Positions 42,973 through 54,300 of a stretch of DNA of 64,000 nucleotides are shown piece after piece. Position 1 is the first letter of the stretch; each line of letters opens with the position of its first letter. The position numbers and the translations under genes were made by a program. This DNA comes from Branchiostoma floridae (lineage: Eukaryota; Chordata; Leptocardii; Amphioxiformes; Branchiostomatidae), in contig NC_049982.1 in assembly GCF_000003815.2 (NCBI RefSeq), positions 30,807,850 to 30,871,849 of the forward strand. Reading direction: 5' to 3'. Below the pieces are notes generated by a model. That model ran no database searches and was not told the origin of the DNA. It saw only the letters and a program-made list of their open reading frames with translations.

Positions 42973-43817
42973 CAGAGAGAGAGAGAGACATTGTTTGCTG
43001 CAAACTAAAAATCTATCAATTAAAGACAGTCCATATTTATTCTATTTGACAGGTGCAACAACTTCATGCCCTACGCAAAGTGCTATCAGAACCACCTATG
43101 GGCCGGCCGGACGCGTCCCAACTTGTAGAAAAGGTGATTTCTCAACACTTTGTGGACACTGCTGCTCCTCCAACCACTGAGCATCACCAACAGCAACCCT
43201 GTAACCCTGTCACACCAAACACGATGGCAAGGCTAACAGATGGCAGGTATTACTCTCCATATGCTGCACCTTGTGCCGTTCATCCAAACGTACACTCTAC
43301 CATAACACAGCTAACAAATCTAGACAGTAGCATACCCTGCATCCAACATGGTACAGCCAATTGTGACAATGTACCAGAAGAAGCAGCAATGTTAAAACAG
43401 CAAGGGGCTGTCCGTAAGCAAACATATAGACAAGATTCCAATATTACCTCTACAGCGGCATCCTTCAAAATACCGACCGGTAAAAATTCAAGAATGTACA
43501 CTGATCACTTCGAAAACATCAGTCAGATAGAAGGTATGCAAAATCATGTTCATGACTCAGCATCAACTAGGACACAAGTGGCAAAATTTGACGATGATCA
43601 GATGATTCTTGAGGAGGTCCGAATCGGCAGCTCGAATGCTGTAGAGTTGCCGTCATCTGAAGATGCGCTCAACTGGACTGACGACAAAAAACTCACGGAC
43701 AAACACGATGCTGTTGACAATGACCTTGGTGAGAAAGGTCTAACAAAGTCCATGACAAGTATGTATCATTCCCATGCGAAGGAAAATGTATCACTTCTTA
43801 ATGAAACCGATGTATAG
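36305..43817 (+). CDS. Toll-like receptor with LRR-TM-TIR-ZU5-DEATH architecture, 5 exons
   Basis: Exons 36305-39388, 40167-40322, 40829-41005, 42002-42259 and 43053-43817 join with all introns in phase 0, giving 1479 residues. Domains in order: signal peptide 1-22; LRRNT cysteines 33 and 50; about nine LRRs 62-315; LRRCT (C317, C319, C342, C361); transmembrane span about 372-396; TIR about 416-555 with box 1 YDAFVSYS (418-425), BB loop RDFTPG (452-457) and box 3 FW (546-547); an acidic linker; ZU5 about 838-975 (GGHL, GVGLFIPPGAI, ending FLDHFTGVTL); a UPA-position region about 1000-1139. A DEATH domain follows at about 1157-1262. It has EELCRLL, KGNDWRML and SPTFQILSLFEL, very close to the UNC5 pattern. 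A 215-residue unstructured tail ends the protein. It is probably a plasma or endosomal membrane pathogen sensor that carries its own death module. No stop or frameshift breaks it. The UPA call is weak. Confidence 0.9.
39835..40090. mobile_element. MITE family C in receptor intron 1
   Basis: Ends atggtggagtcactgcactt and atgcagtgagacgccagctt; interior ttcagagataaaaaacgaat and gcaatatctaaatttta match the other family C copies. It fills much of the intron 39389-40166. Confidence 0.8.
42360..42380 (+). repeat. G homopolymer after GTGTG tract
   Basis: About 20 consecutive G in receptor intron 4, a likely sequencing and length-polymorphism hotspot. Confidence 0.95.
42793..42989 (+). repeat. Compound microsatellite (TC)n-(CA)n-(TA)n-(GA)n
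   Basis: Four adjacent dinucleotide blocks in receptor intron 4 (42260-43052), with the TA block at 42884-42922 and the GA block to 42989. Low-complexity open frames on both strands here are artefacts of the repeat. Confidence 0.97.
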
Positions 43818-43981
43818 TATGGTCTTTGTTTAACATTATATTTTGTATATTTTGTACAGTCGTACTTGGATATTTACAAATCCTGACTTGTATTAACTGT
43901 TGACTGTTGTAATGATCGTATCGCTGTAATAGATAGTAATTGGGTTGTCGTTGGAATCGCAAATCGAGTGACCATCAAATA

Positions 43982-44147
43982 CAGTGGAAACCGCTTAATT
44001 GCACGGCCTATTTGCTAGTGAATTTCGTGCAATTAACCGGCTGGTGCAATAATGCGAAGCTGGACCGCACCAGTTTGGGATTTTGGGATTCCGTGCAGTG
44101 AACAGAAGTGTGCGTTAATCCGTTGTGCAATTATCTGGCTTCTACTG
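43982..44147 (+). mobile_element. MITE family B
   Basis: Starts cagtggaaaccgcttaattg and ends ctggcttctactg, with TA on both sides. Lies about 165 bases after the receptor stop codon, so it may be part of its 3' UTR. Confidence 0.82.
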
Positions 44148-44162
44148 TATTATAATTAAGGG

Positions 44163-44333
44163 TTAATGACACGCCCCAAGGTGTATATGGTGTCATAACG
44201 CCTGGTCCTTTGCTATAACCACCGAATAAAACCACCGAGTGAGCGAAGCAAACGAGGTGGTTTTATGAGGTGGTTATAGCAAAGGACCAGGCGTTATGAC
44301 ACCATGTACACCGAGGAACAGGCGGGTCATTAA
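44163..44333. repeat. Long perfect-type hairpin, fold-back element
   Basis: The left arm (ttaatgacacgcc, then ggtgtcataacgcctggtcc and ttgctataaccacc) is matched by the right arm (ggtggttatagcaaagga, ccaggcgttatgacacc, ggcgggtcattaa). Arms are about 70 bases around a short loop with gagtgagcgaagcaaacg. Most likely a palindromic MITE. Confidence 0.75.
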
Positions 44334-46435
44334 CATTATCATCATATAGCCTACCCAAACTTGCAAACTCCTGTATGATGCATAGATCCCTTGGTACTAT
44401 AGGTGTGAATTCCTTTGTCGAATTTCTGAAAGTTCACATTTGTTCCTTGGTACGTACATTTGTTTACAGATTGCAGTTGGAAACCAAAATTTCCACAGAA
44501 AATATTCAAAACATTGCAGTCGACGTCTTTCGCTTTTTAGAACAACAAAACTCATTATCAAGGAGCTATTCCCTCCTTTCCGTCTGCACTTATTACCTCT
44601 GCTGTGGCATATGTTTCGCTCCTTTTGATTGGCCAAAGCCTGCATATCTTGTGTGTATCGCTCATTCTGGTTGGTCAGAATTGCATCGACACCGGTGCTC
44701 ATTCTGACCAATCAGAAGGAGGATACACACCGGCCTGGCCGGAATTTAAGTGTTACGGCGTCATAACCAACGTGGAACGTGGCCTTCTGATTGGTCCGCC
44801 GCGACTGGCTATATGATAATATACAGTATATAGATTTTATTTGGAGTCAATTTCGATTTTTTTTCTCAAAATGTTAGGCCGTCAGCTCAACTGAATCAAA
44901 GGAATATCAATTTGCTGTAGATGCTTATTTGATAAATTTAGACTTATATGAAAACGTCGTGAACATTGAACGCATTATACAATATTCAATATACAAATGT
45001 GCATTAGAGAAGATTGTAACGGTGATGAATCTTATGTGACATGAAATATTATATACTATAGTTACTTGTCATTGAGTAACTGACTCCTTTTTGGTATGGG
45101 TGTGTTTGTATATATGACAGATGTCGATATAAAAGACGAGAGAGATGAAGCGTGAAGATGAAAAGCGTGTTTATCTCCAAAGACAAGTATGTTTGTGTGT
45201 CTAATATCGGTAGGTGTGGTGTTCAGCACCAAGGACAGGTACGTTTTCAGTTTAAGCTTCCAATTGCATTTGAATAGAGTAAAAAGCTAGGACAAGCCGC
45301 ATGCTCGTGAACAATCGGATTATCGCTGTTTTGTGTTGTCTTTATTCTTTATTAGGGAACTCATGAACAAGCAACATCAGTTTTTATTATCGCAAAATGA
45401 TATTCTACGGAAGAACCAATTTCTTCATGGATCAAAAGCCTCGCTTAGCATTCTTTACCAGTACTGTAATCATCTGTCTTCATAGAATCTTCAATCTCAT
45501 GGATCAAAAGCGCTGCCTAGCATTCCTTACTAGTACTGCAATCATCCACTATCATCGAAGCTTTGTTCTTATGTACTAAAAGTATGGCCTAGCAATGTGA
45601 AAAAGAGTAGGAATAGTTTGCGTGAGCCGGCGTTCTGTTAAAAAGCACTTTATCTCTTCAACACTTTGAAAATAAATTTAAATTCTGGCGACGATAGACT
45701 AGCTGCTTACGATGTGGTGGTAGTGTCCCTGGAATCTATGCATTGTAAGAAATCAGAGGGGCGATTTTGACTCACAGGGCCGGTGTGGGAACCAATGTAA
45801 GAAATCAGAGGGCCGAGTAAGAACAGAAAGAAACAAACATGCCAACACCGTGGATCGAACCTGGGTCGGCGGATTATAAGTCCCACGTGCAAACCACAAC
45901 ACCAAAAGCTCTAGTGCCCTTGGCGTGATCAGTTTGGCAACGCTTAAACCCCACTGTTACAGCATGTTGACAACGCCAGTGACGGCACCGTAGGTTATTT
46001 CCTATAACGATAGTTCCCCTTTTGCCTCGGGGTAACCATATCCGTTTTTATAAAGAGGGTACTCTAGGAGTATAAAATCGACAAACGCACAGTTAATCTT
46101 TTGCTTTAACATCGCGCGACGTCTACGGGTCAAACGCGACGCCTAGCAATGTTAATAGAACTACAGTAGTTCACGTGACGGCGTCGTCTGATTTAAAATA
46201 ATTTTGCTGTGCACGTATAGCGTTGAAGACATCAACTTATACTATATATATATATGTACGGGCGACAAATGATCAGAGGTCTGACACAGAGAAAACTACA
46301 CGGTGGCTTTGAGAGATCCAAGCCCGATATGGGATATGATATCGCTGAAAGACTGGCGCTTCTTTCACAGTAGATAATTGGAGTTCTAGTAAGGGTTAAC
46401 AGGTGACGCTTTTGATCCATGAATACTGTAAATGC
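44334..46435. other. Intergenic stretch, small repeats only
   Basis: It contains an imperfect inverted repeat near 44660-44720 (attctggttggtcagaat / attctgaccaatcagaa). A two-copy tandem of about 78 bases lies at 45405-45560, each copy with catggatcaaaagc and ctgcaatcatc-type blocks. Two copies of aatgtaagaaatcagagg-like sequence lie at 45746 and 45796. No gene is seen. Confidence 0.45.
45815..45905 (-). repeat. tRNA-like (SINE head) sequence
   Basis: The complement has a box B-like ggttcgatcc preceded by a box A-like tagagcttttggtgttgtgg at tRNA-like spacing. Stems do not fold convincingly, so it is more likely a SINE fragment than a tRNA gene. Confidence 0.35.
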
Positions 46436-46631
46436 ATTTAAGTTCGCGGGGATTTAATTTCGCGGAAGCGGGAAAAGGGACTTTTCGCGCGTTTTAAGTT
46501 CGCGGTAACACCATAGACTACAGTCTAATACCATAATAGAAAAATGTTCGCGGTGGATTTAATTTCGCGGTGAAGTGGTCAACGCAAAAACCGCGAACAT
46601 TAATCCACCCCGAACATTTCTGCATTTACAG
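46436..46631 (+). mobile_element. MITE family D, best-preserved copy
   Basis: TA-flanked 196-base element with ends ctgtaaatgcatttaag and ttctgcatttacag; internal aaaatgttcgcggtgg and gttcgcggtaacaccata match the three copies in and near TEX261. Confidence 0.9.
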
Positions 46632-48223
46632 TATACTGTTGATCTCTTAATCTGTCATTGACGCTGAACACCACACCACACCATACTCAGACACACAAAG
46701 ACACCGATTCATGCAAAGTTCTATTTCAAGATTCTGGGTTTGCGTTTGTGTGTGTGTGTGTGTGTGGCTAGAGTTGGTTCGCCAGTTGTGGTTCGGAAGT
46801 TGTTTGGAAGCTGTATAAAAGTAATCTCCAAGCATATCTTGCTGTGGTATTAGGTAGCATCATAAGCTGGGAATGAGTTTAGCCGGCAGAGGAGTTTCAT
46901 TTACCACAGCGTCCTATCTAATAATTTTGGCAGTCTATGTCATCCAGAGGATGTCATACCAAAAACGTACATGCTGTGGCCTTAGCAGATACTAATCATA
47001 AACTAAATAATGTTAATATGAACATCACCATGCATGGATTATGCAAATGTAAAATAATTATTTCTTTAGATGTCTCTAAATATTTCATGGGAATATGAGG
47101 TTTACGAACTTGTTTGTTTTGTTTCGTTTCGTTTATTTTCTTTGTTTTGTCTGCATTGTTTTCTCCGGTAGATATTCCATTGTTTGCTCTCTTTGTTATT
47201 TATTTCCGTTGTTTTGTTTTGGTAAAGCTAAGGGCACAGCCCGCCATACGTGTTTACGTGTTTACAACCCGCCGCCCGAACGTTTTTTGGGAGGCCACGT
47301 CCTTTCTGAAAACGTGTGGAAGTAATAACAAGAACAGGGAGGGAGTACGTCTCAACGCACGTCACTCGCACGGTTGCGCACGGCCTGCATGCCACGCCTG
47401 GCTGCGAGAGGTTGCGTGCATTGTTCGTTGCGCAAGTGGTATTGCATAAAACGTACAATCTCTGTGTGATTGCCACGTTACCGTATGCAGGCCCTACTTA
47501 CACGTGCTGCGTATGTACGGTTTTCTTACTCGCTGTACAGGGCACGCGCGTCGCCCGTACTGGCTCGTATGGGGGTGTGGGCGAATAAGCAGGTCGATGC
47601 AAGAGAAAGTTCGACATGCACGTAGAGATCTACGGCGTGTCTGCGTGCTCCCAAATCCGCTGGATTCCTCACGATTTCGTACGGAGGCGGTACTTACCGC
47701 TTACGGACCCCAAAAGATTGCCCACGTTTTTGCACTTAGACAGCGCACGCAGTTGCATGTACGGCGGGTTGTGCCTTTTGCTTGATTAACCTATAATCCT
47801 TTTGATTGCCTTTGTTTCTTCAGTCTCGCATTTGGTCAGCTAAATGCAACATTTTTATCAGACTTAAAAAAACAAGCGAAGTGTCACATACACGTGGTCA
47901 ATATGCACTCTATTACACTTGTATGTCAAAGAAATGAATTTCTAATGACTAATTAGGCATCTCTAACAGTATCTTCAAAAGATTACCGTATGCATACCGC
48001 ATCCGTTCCGTTCTGTACACTCTGCTTGACAAGCAGAGAAAAGACGGGACAGAATGACAAGATTAACACTACCAAAAAAAACTTGGGTGACCCGCCATTA
48101 TGTAAACAATAATGGCTTGTATTTTTTGTGGAAAAATTTCAATAAAACGTAATGTAAACAACTAATCAGTGGACTGTATTATCAGTAAAGCAATGTTTAT
48201 ACTAGTATTAAACTAGGCATGAC
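46632..48223. other. Intergenic, with a CpG-rich island-like block
   Basis: A short GT repeat is at 46745-46766. From about 47220 to 47790 the sequence is clearly richer in C, G and CpG (many CGTACG, GCACG words) than its surroundings. Overlapping open frames of up to 111 codons there lack domains or splice context. It may be a CpG-rich regulatory region or an unrecognised repeat. Confidence 0.4.
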
Positions 48224-48230
48224 TATATAT
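48224..48230 (+). promoter_or_regulatory. Possible TATA box of the metallopeptidase gene
   Basis: TATATAT lies 85 bases before the start codon at 48315, which would give a 5' UTR of about 55-60 bases. No other core element was identified. Confidence 0.35.
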
Positions 48231-48314
48231 GCTGGGTCGATCACCATCTATGAACAGAACAAGTCGTAGTCAGTCTATATAGGGTCCGGTCCAGTCGCCA
48301 CATTAGTCCTTGTC

Positions 48315-51300
48315 ATGTGCTGGTCTGTGAATATCTGGATTTTTGCGGCCATTTTGGCAGTGAGAGGGTTCCCTTCACCTCTTCCGACTGCAGTCAGTGA
48401 GGAAACTGGGGTAAGTGTCTGAAAATAATTTCATCAGATTGGTAGAATATAGGGTATAGAATAATTCTTTTTACACAACCACTAGGTACTTACTTGGGTT
48501 ACGTTTCGATGTCTCTCAGACACCTTCATCAGCGCTTCTGACTGGAGTTCTTCTGTGAGAAGGTTGGGTAAAAGAATTCTGACTGGTTGTGTAAAATGAT
48601 TTTTCTATACCCTGAGGTGTACGTGTCGTTGTTGGTACTTTGTTTGTTTCAATTGAAACCGCCGTGCGTATAAGATGCACGGAAACAAGAACTGACTTTG
48701 CTAGCCTTCACGATTCCTGGCCATCCCGAGTCGGGGCCAGAAAAATCGTCAGTTTGTGGGATTAAAAGTTCGCCCCAGTTCACCTTTATCCGAGGGGTAA
48801 CATATATCCGTTGTTAAAATAAAAACTGGGTGCTTGGGGTTCATGTCAAATCAGGCGGTGGTTTCAAACTGCAATATTGTAAATTACATGTATTACAATT
48901 TGAAACCACCGTCGACTTGATATCCCTAACAACATTGTTTTTTTCTTAACAACGGATATAGGTTACCCGATGGATAAAGGTGAACTGGCGTTAGCATCCT
49001 TCATTGTAATGGCTTTAATCGTCCATTAAAGCCTTTCCGCACCAAATGCTTAAAAATGGTGCATCGGGTTGCGCCATCTCCGTTTCAGCAGCTCAGTTCA
49101 AAAGTCACTACAGTAGGGGGGGGGGGTCAACTGGTAGCGGTGTGGGTGTGGGTGGGTGTGTTCAACTCTCGAAGTCTTTTCCAAAGCCGAGCGCAAAGCA
49201 GAGAAAGCAACATAAACCTCTTTGCAGAATAACAAGAAGTTTTAATTATAGATTCCGTGTTTTCCATCAAACAGAAACTTCCCCGTTTTTAGTCGACTAG
49301 TCCGTGACCGGAGGGTAGCCTCCGGCGACAGACTATTGTTTTTGTCCATGTAGCGAGTTCGCATTTGTATCAGTGTGTTCCCGTTGTCGCATTCGTATAT
49401 AGTTTGGCATGTCCTCTGCACGGACCTGCGCGATGATGCACGTTTTTTTTCCACCGTAGCTGTTTTTAGTATCGATGTAATAATTTCAGAAATTACCCCT
49501 ATATTTGTTGTCTTGTAGAACAGGGCATGTGGTGTGCGAACTTAGTAATTAGATTATCTCCAAGCATTGACACGTTGTTTATGTATAGATCATAATGAGT
49601 TTACATGTGGAGACGATGGTGTCACCTCTCCGAGGACGAACTGAACTGAGGTTTAACACACGTGGTATGGTGTACACATAGTCATTTCTTAGATGTGTAT
49701 AGAATGATGTCAAAATCACTTCATTCGTAGATCAGAGCATGCAATTGCAAACAAACTACAATTAGAAGGCTCGAATAGCGTGGTATGAAATGTTTTGAGT
49801 TGTACAAATCCGCTTTCTAACCCGAGAGGCATTTGAGTGCATTTGAAAAGAAGGAGATAAAAAGACAGAAAGGCTACCTAAAAGACAGACAAGATATTCT
49901 AGATATGATGGCGCTTCCAAGAAGGTTTCTATTGAAAATTACGTAATGGCGAACACATCGTCGGGGTAGGATTCAGAAATGTGATTATGTGTGTAATGAT
50001 CGTGTATTTTTCGAAACAAAATGCCTATCGTAATTACCTGAGAAACGCCGTTAACCAAACCATGGAATGGATTATCAAAAGAGTCAAAAGGACACAGATT
50101 CAAATTCACTGATTTGAAGATTGACACTACGGGTAGAAAACCATCAACTATACAAGCAATAAGTAGTTATGATTACCGGTGGACAACACATTCTACTTAT
50201 GCGTCAAATTATCGTCTTTCTTTTACGAACAATAAGCAGTTGGAGGCTAGGTTAGACAACTATCACCTACTCTACCTGTGAGCTTACTTGTTGTTCTTTT
50301 AACGAACAATAGGATGGTTACAGGTAGAAAACTACGTTTCCCAGTGCTGACAGGAGGGTTTCCAGTGTTGAAACTGTCTCAGTTTCAGCATGCTCACTTA
50401 CCGTGTTGAAAATTACCACTTCACCACTGGTGTTCCAGTTCTGAGAGAGGACACCGCAAATTTTTGTATATTTGCTTCACTCACACGTGCCGGCTATATT
50501 TATATAATTATTGAAAAGTCCGTTTTATTTTTCAGTACGAAGATGGTCAATCTTCCGTCAATAGTACTACAGCGCCCCCTTACGGCTGGGACGAACTGCT
50601 GCAATGCGACTCAACATCATGTGAAAACGCCACAAATGGACTACCATGCGGAGGTAAAGTGCCAAGCATCTTCTCTTGTAGATTTGTTGTTGTTAAATGT
50701 GTGTTTGGATGTTCTCCGTACCACGAGTTTGGATAACTCCTGGGCTGGATTCTGACAATCCAGGCGAGTCCCCATACTGGAAAGATAGTGGAGATTTCGA
50801 ATATTGTGACCTGTCCTTAGCCCAATGTGGCAAAAATGTGCAAAGAATAAATGTCTTCATTCATTCATTCATTCACTAATAGGGCTTTCACACTAAAACG
50901 AATGGAATGCCGCAGAATGCGCATGCTGTCATACTGTAGTTAGAATAGTTTGAACACTTTGAATGTCGGTCGATATTTCTCAACTTCAAGTGCACCTCGA
51001 AAGATTTTAGCATCTAAAAACTTTCGGGCCAACCAAAAGAACGGGCAATAATATCTCGAATTCAGTGATGATTTCTGGAGTACACTACGAATTGCCAGGA
51101 ATAGAAAATAATTTCCATTCTGACGAGGTTCCGGCTCATTCTTGCTCTCGTTTGAAGCGACTGCATCTTTAGTAACATGTTATGTTTGTTGTGTAGGTGC
51201 AACGCGCGGTGTGTGTGGCTGTGGCGGCTGTACGTGCCACGCAGGCTGGATGGGCCGCACATGTGACTGTTCGCTGGCAGACATCTCATGTTGGTTACAG

Positions 51301-54300
51301 ACACCATCGGTTAGTATTTTTTATTCCTTAGAGCTGTTCTATAGGAATAGGGTACAGTCACACGAGCGTGTATGTCATGACCGTATGAGGGTCGTATTGA
51401 CCTTTTTTCATTAGCAGTCTTAAAGTACATTACGCTTATCATACGCATCTCAATCGTTTTACGTTCTCCTGTTGGACTGTACTGTGCATATTGCCTGCTT
51501 ACCCAAAACTGACACAAAACGATGGAGATGCGTATGAGGTGCGTGTTGTAAGTAAGGCTGCGTATATATATATGAAAACATGGGCCTCAGCATACGGACT
51601 TAATATATACACTCGTGTAGCTATTCCCTTAACGAAATCAAGAATAAGATGCCAATAAGAAATGAAATCATCTACAAAGACTTGTAAAGCCACTGTGGCA
51701 ACGATTTTAACATTACACATATTCTAGTACCTTACTTACGTTTGTTTCTGATTGACAGGTCCCTATCAGAATCGCACCAGACGACTCTCTCGCGCCTGCG
51801 CCGTACCACCTACTGATACAGCTGGAAATAGACTTGGGTACGTGACGTTAACCACTCTCTAGAAATATCATAATCAATTTATAACTATAGTTCTTGAAGT
51901 ATTCAGTCTAAAAAAACACATATGACAAGAGTATTGATGTCATCTCTTGTATAATCTGTGTTGTTGGTGTCCAAAGTTTGGTGGTAGTTTTGCACTAAAT
52001 TAAAAAAAAAATAGAAGAAAGAAGATTTAGAAAAAAACACCACAAGGATAGATATATGATAGCTTCAAAGTTCATCTGTGTTCGTAGAAGTCATTATTGA
52101 AATAGTTTAGCTGTAATAGCCAACACAAAAACTGTACTCACCCAAATTTTCGACTGAACAGCACCAGTCTTTGTCAAGGAATGAACAAGCCACTGCTGCC
52201 GTGACGTCACTTTGTGTGCAGATAGAACACGTGACTCAGTAAGAAGTGGATCATAGGTTGCAGGTAGTCTATAGGGGTGGTAACCAGGGGTGGTTATAAA
52301 GCTCTGATGTAGATAACTTATTTGATCACTCTAGCGAGAAACTCTGGCTTTATGTCCAAGATTTTGACTTTTGATGGATATCGTTAGTATTTCACACCCC
52401 AACACCCAGTGTTTTGTTCACCACAGGACTGGAGCCCGAGGCCCGGGTTACCGGCCGTGGGCCCGCCCTGCTCAGCTGGAACTGTGACACGGTAACCGGT
52501 GTGCCCCAGGCCGTCCGCAGTACCATGGGACTTAGCTACTTTTACCAGGTAATGTATTGTCAAGATTTATCATTCTCCTACGCAGAGACATCCAACGGCG
52601 CCAGAAAACCACCTCTTGTCTGTACCCTGCTATCTCAACCGTCACCATTAGTTCCATGGTTGTCGCCACAAACCAGCTGTCGGCCAATCAGGGAATTGGC
52701 CTTTCAGTTTTCTAAAGGGACCTTGCATATATAAGGGCGATCTCATTAATATTTAAGAGCAGGGCGGTCAGGAACTGAAGATGACATTGAATTTATCACA
52801 TTGAACGCCCAGTCACACTTAAACTTTTGCACATCTATCTGCAAGCGTTTTTTAAAACTATCCAGAGAAGATGCCCCTATTGTGCTTGGGATAACAAATT
52901 CCACTCTACGTCATAATTCTGGGAAAGTTCGAATTTTTGAACACAGCAATCCTAGGTTGGTAACTCTGGTACTTGAAGGCATGGCTGTTTCTTGTTCTTT
53001 TTTCCAGCTCGTATTACATACTTACCAGTCAGTACATCCACCAATTTGTTGGTCATTTTGTACATCATACAAAGTCTAGCCACTTTCCTTCTGTCGTCTG
53101 TTGGCGCCTTGGTTCTGCAGGTTGGCCACTGTTCACACTCCGTCTTTTGTCAATATATCGGTGGTTTGTGACCATTGGCTTTTTTTAACAGTCGATATTA
53201 CTATGCATAGTCTGTTCACACCTATGATACCATGAAACCTCTCCCACAGAAATACCTGCACGCGTACGGCATCCCGGTGCTGAGCTCCAGCCGGGTGTCG
53301 GACTCCGCCCTCCGCCGGGCCTGTTACGTGGTGCGGTTCATGTTCGCAGACCGTCAGGACGTCAGGGACCAATTCCACGATCGGTATGGCAGACACGCGC
53401 TGATGGCCGTGACAGAGGTATCACGATATCTAATACTATTAGGCTATCAAGATATTGATAATAACACTTAAATGTTGCGAAACGACTTGAACCTTGTTAT
53501 GAAACGACTTGTACCTTCCTAGCAGCTGTAAACGAGGAACCATTGAAAGTTCAAGAACGAAAATTGCCATGCAACCAATAGAGACATTTGTTATAATAAT
53601 CATACATGTGCAATTTCAATCTCCTGCAGTAATTTTCAGTGGGCCAGATTTATGGCAACTGATCGTCTGACAAGTTTCCAAGGGTGTGGTCGTTTTGAAA
53701 TCAACTCAGTTGTTCATAAAATGATTCAGACCAAATTTAAAAAAAATCAATCCCAAGAGGAAATTTGCGTCTACCTCTTTAGTGACTAGTGGCTTTTGGG
53801 CCATTTCAATTTGAGAAGGATCAGAGGACTGATAGAAAGCTTGTTTCTAAGCACTTTACTTTGTGCACGGATTTATGGTTCTTGTAACATAATGTTGACC
53901 ACCCTCACAGGTGAACTTGCACTCAAGGAATCATAATGTGTTTCTCCAGCAAACTACTGACATCCCCGAACATTCGTGGCTTGGGCCGAGCTGGAATGAG
54001 CGGAGTCGCGGGCTGGGCGCCACGGAGATACATCCCGTGTCTACCGGAGCTGAGGAGAACGTGCTCTGCTATGGGTCCGACAGGGACAGGTAGGTAACAG
54101 TTTGTAGGTAATAGGTTGAAACTGTACGGCCCGGCGTATGAAAATCATCGGGCTGTCAGGTCCATGCGGCCCCATATTCCTCTGCCACCGGGGTTGTAGG
54201 ATTTTTACTCGGTAGGAGTATGATTATGTTAGGAATACGATTCCTGATAGGCTATCAAGATTAATAACATTCAAATGATGCGAAACTACCTTGTTGCGAA

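Larger units (their letters stand above)
48411..50535 (+). other. Metallopeptidase intron 1, repeats only
   Basis: Contains a family A MITE (48777-48986) and a SINE-related stretch (49021-49240). The rest, 49241-50535, has no supported feature. Confidence 0.6.

Noticed and set aside
42779..43003. Ser/Leu/Ile-Tyr repeat open frames on both strands
   Set aside because: They are translations of the compound dinucleotide microsatellite in an intron.
47095..47785. Overlapping open frames of 76-111 codons
   Set aside because: All frames are open in parallel in a CpG-rich block; none has a domain or plausible splice sites.
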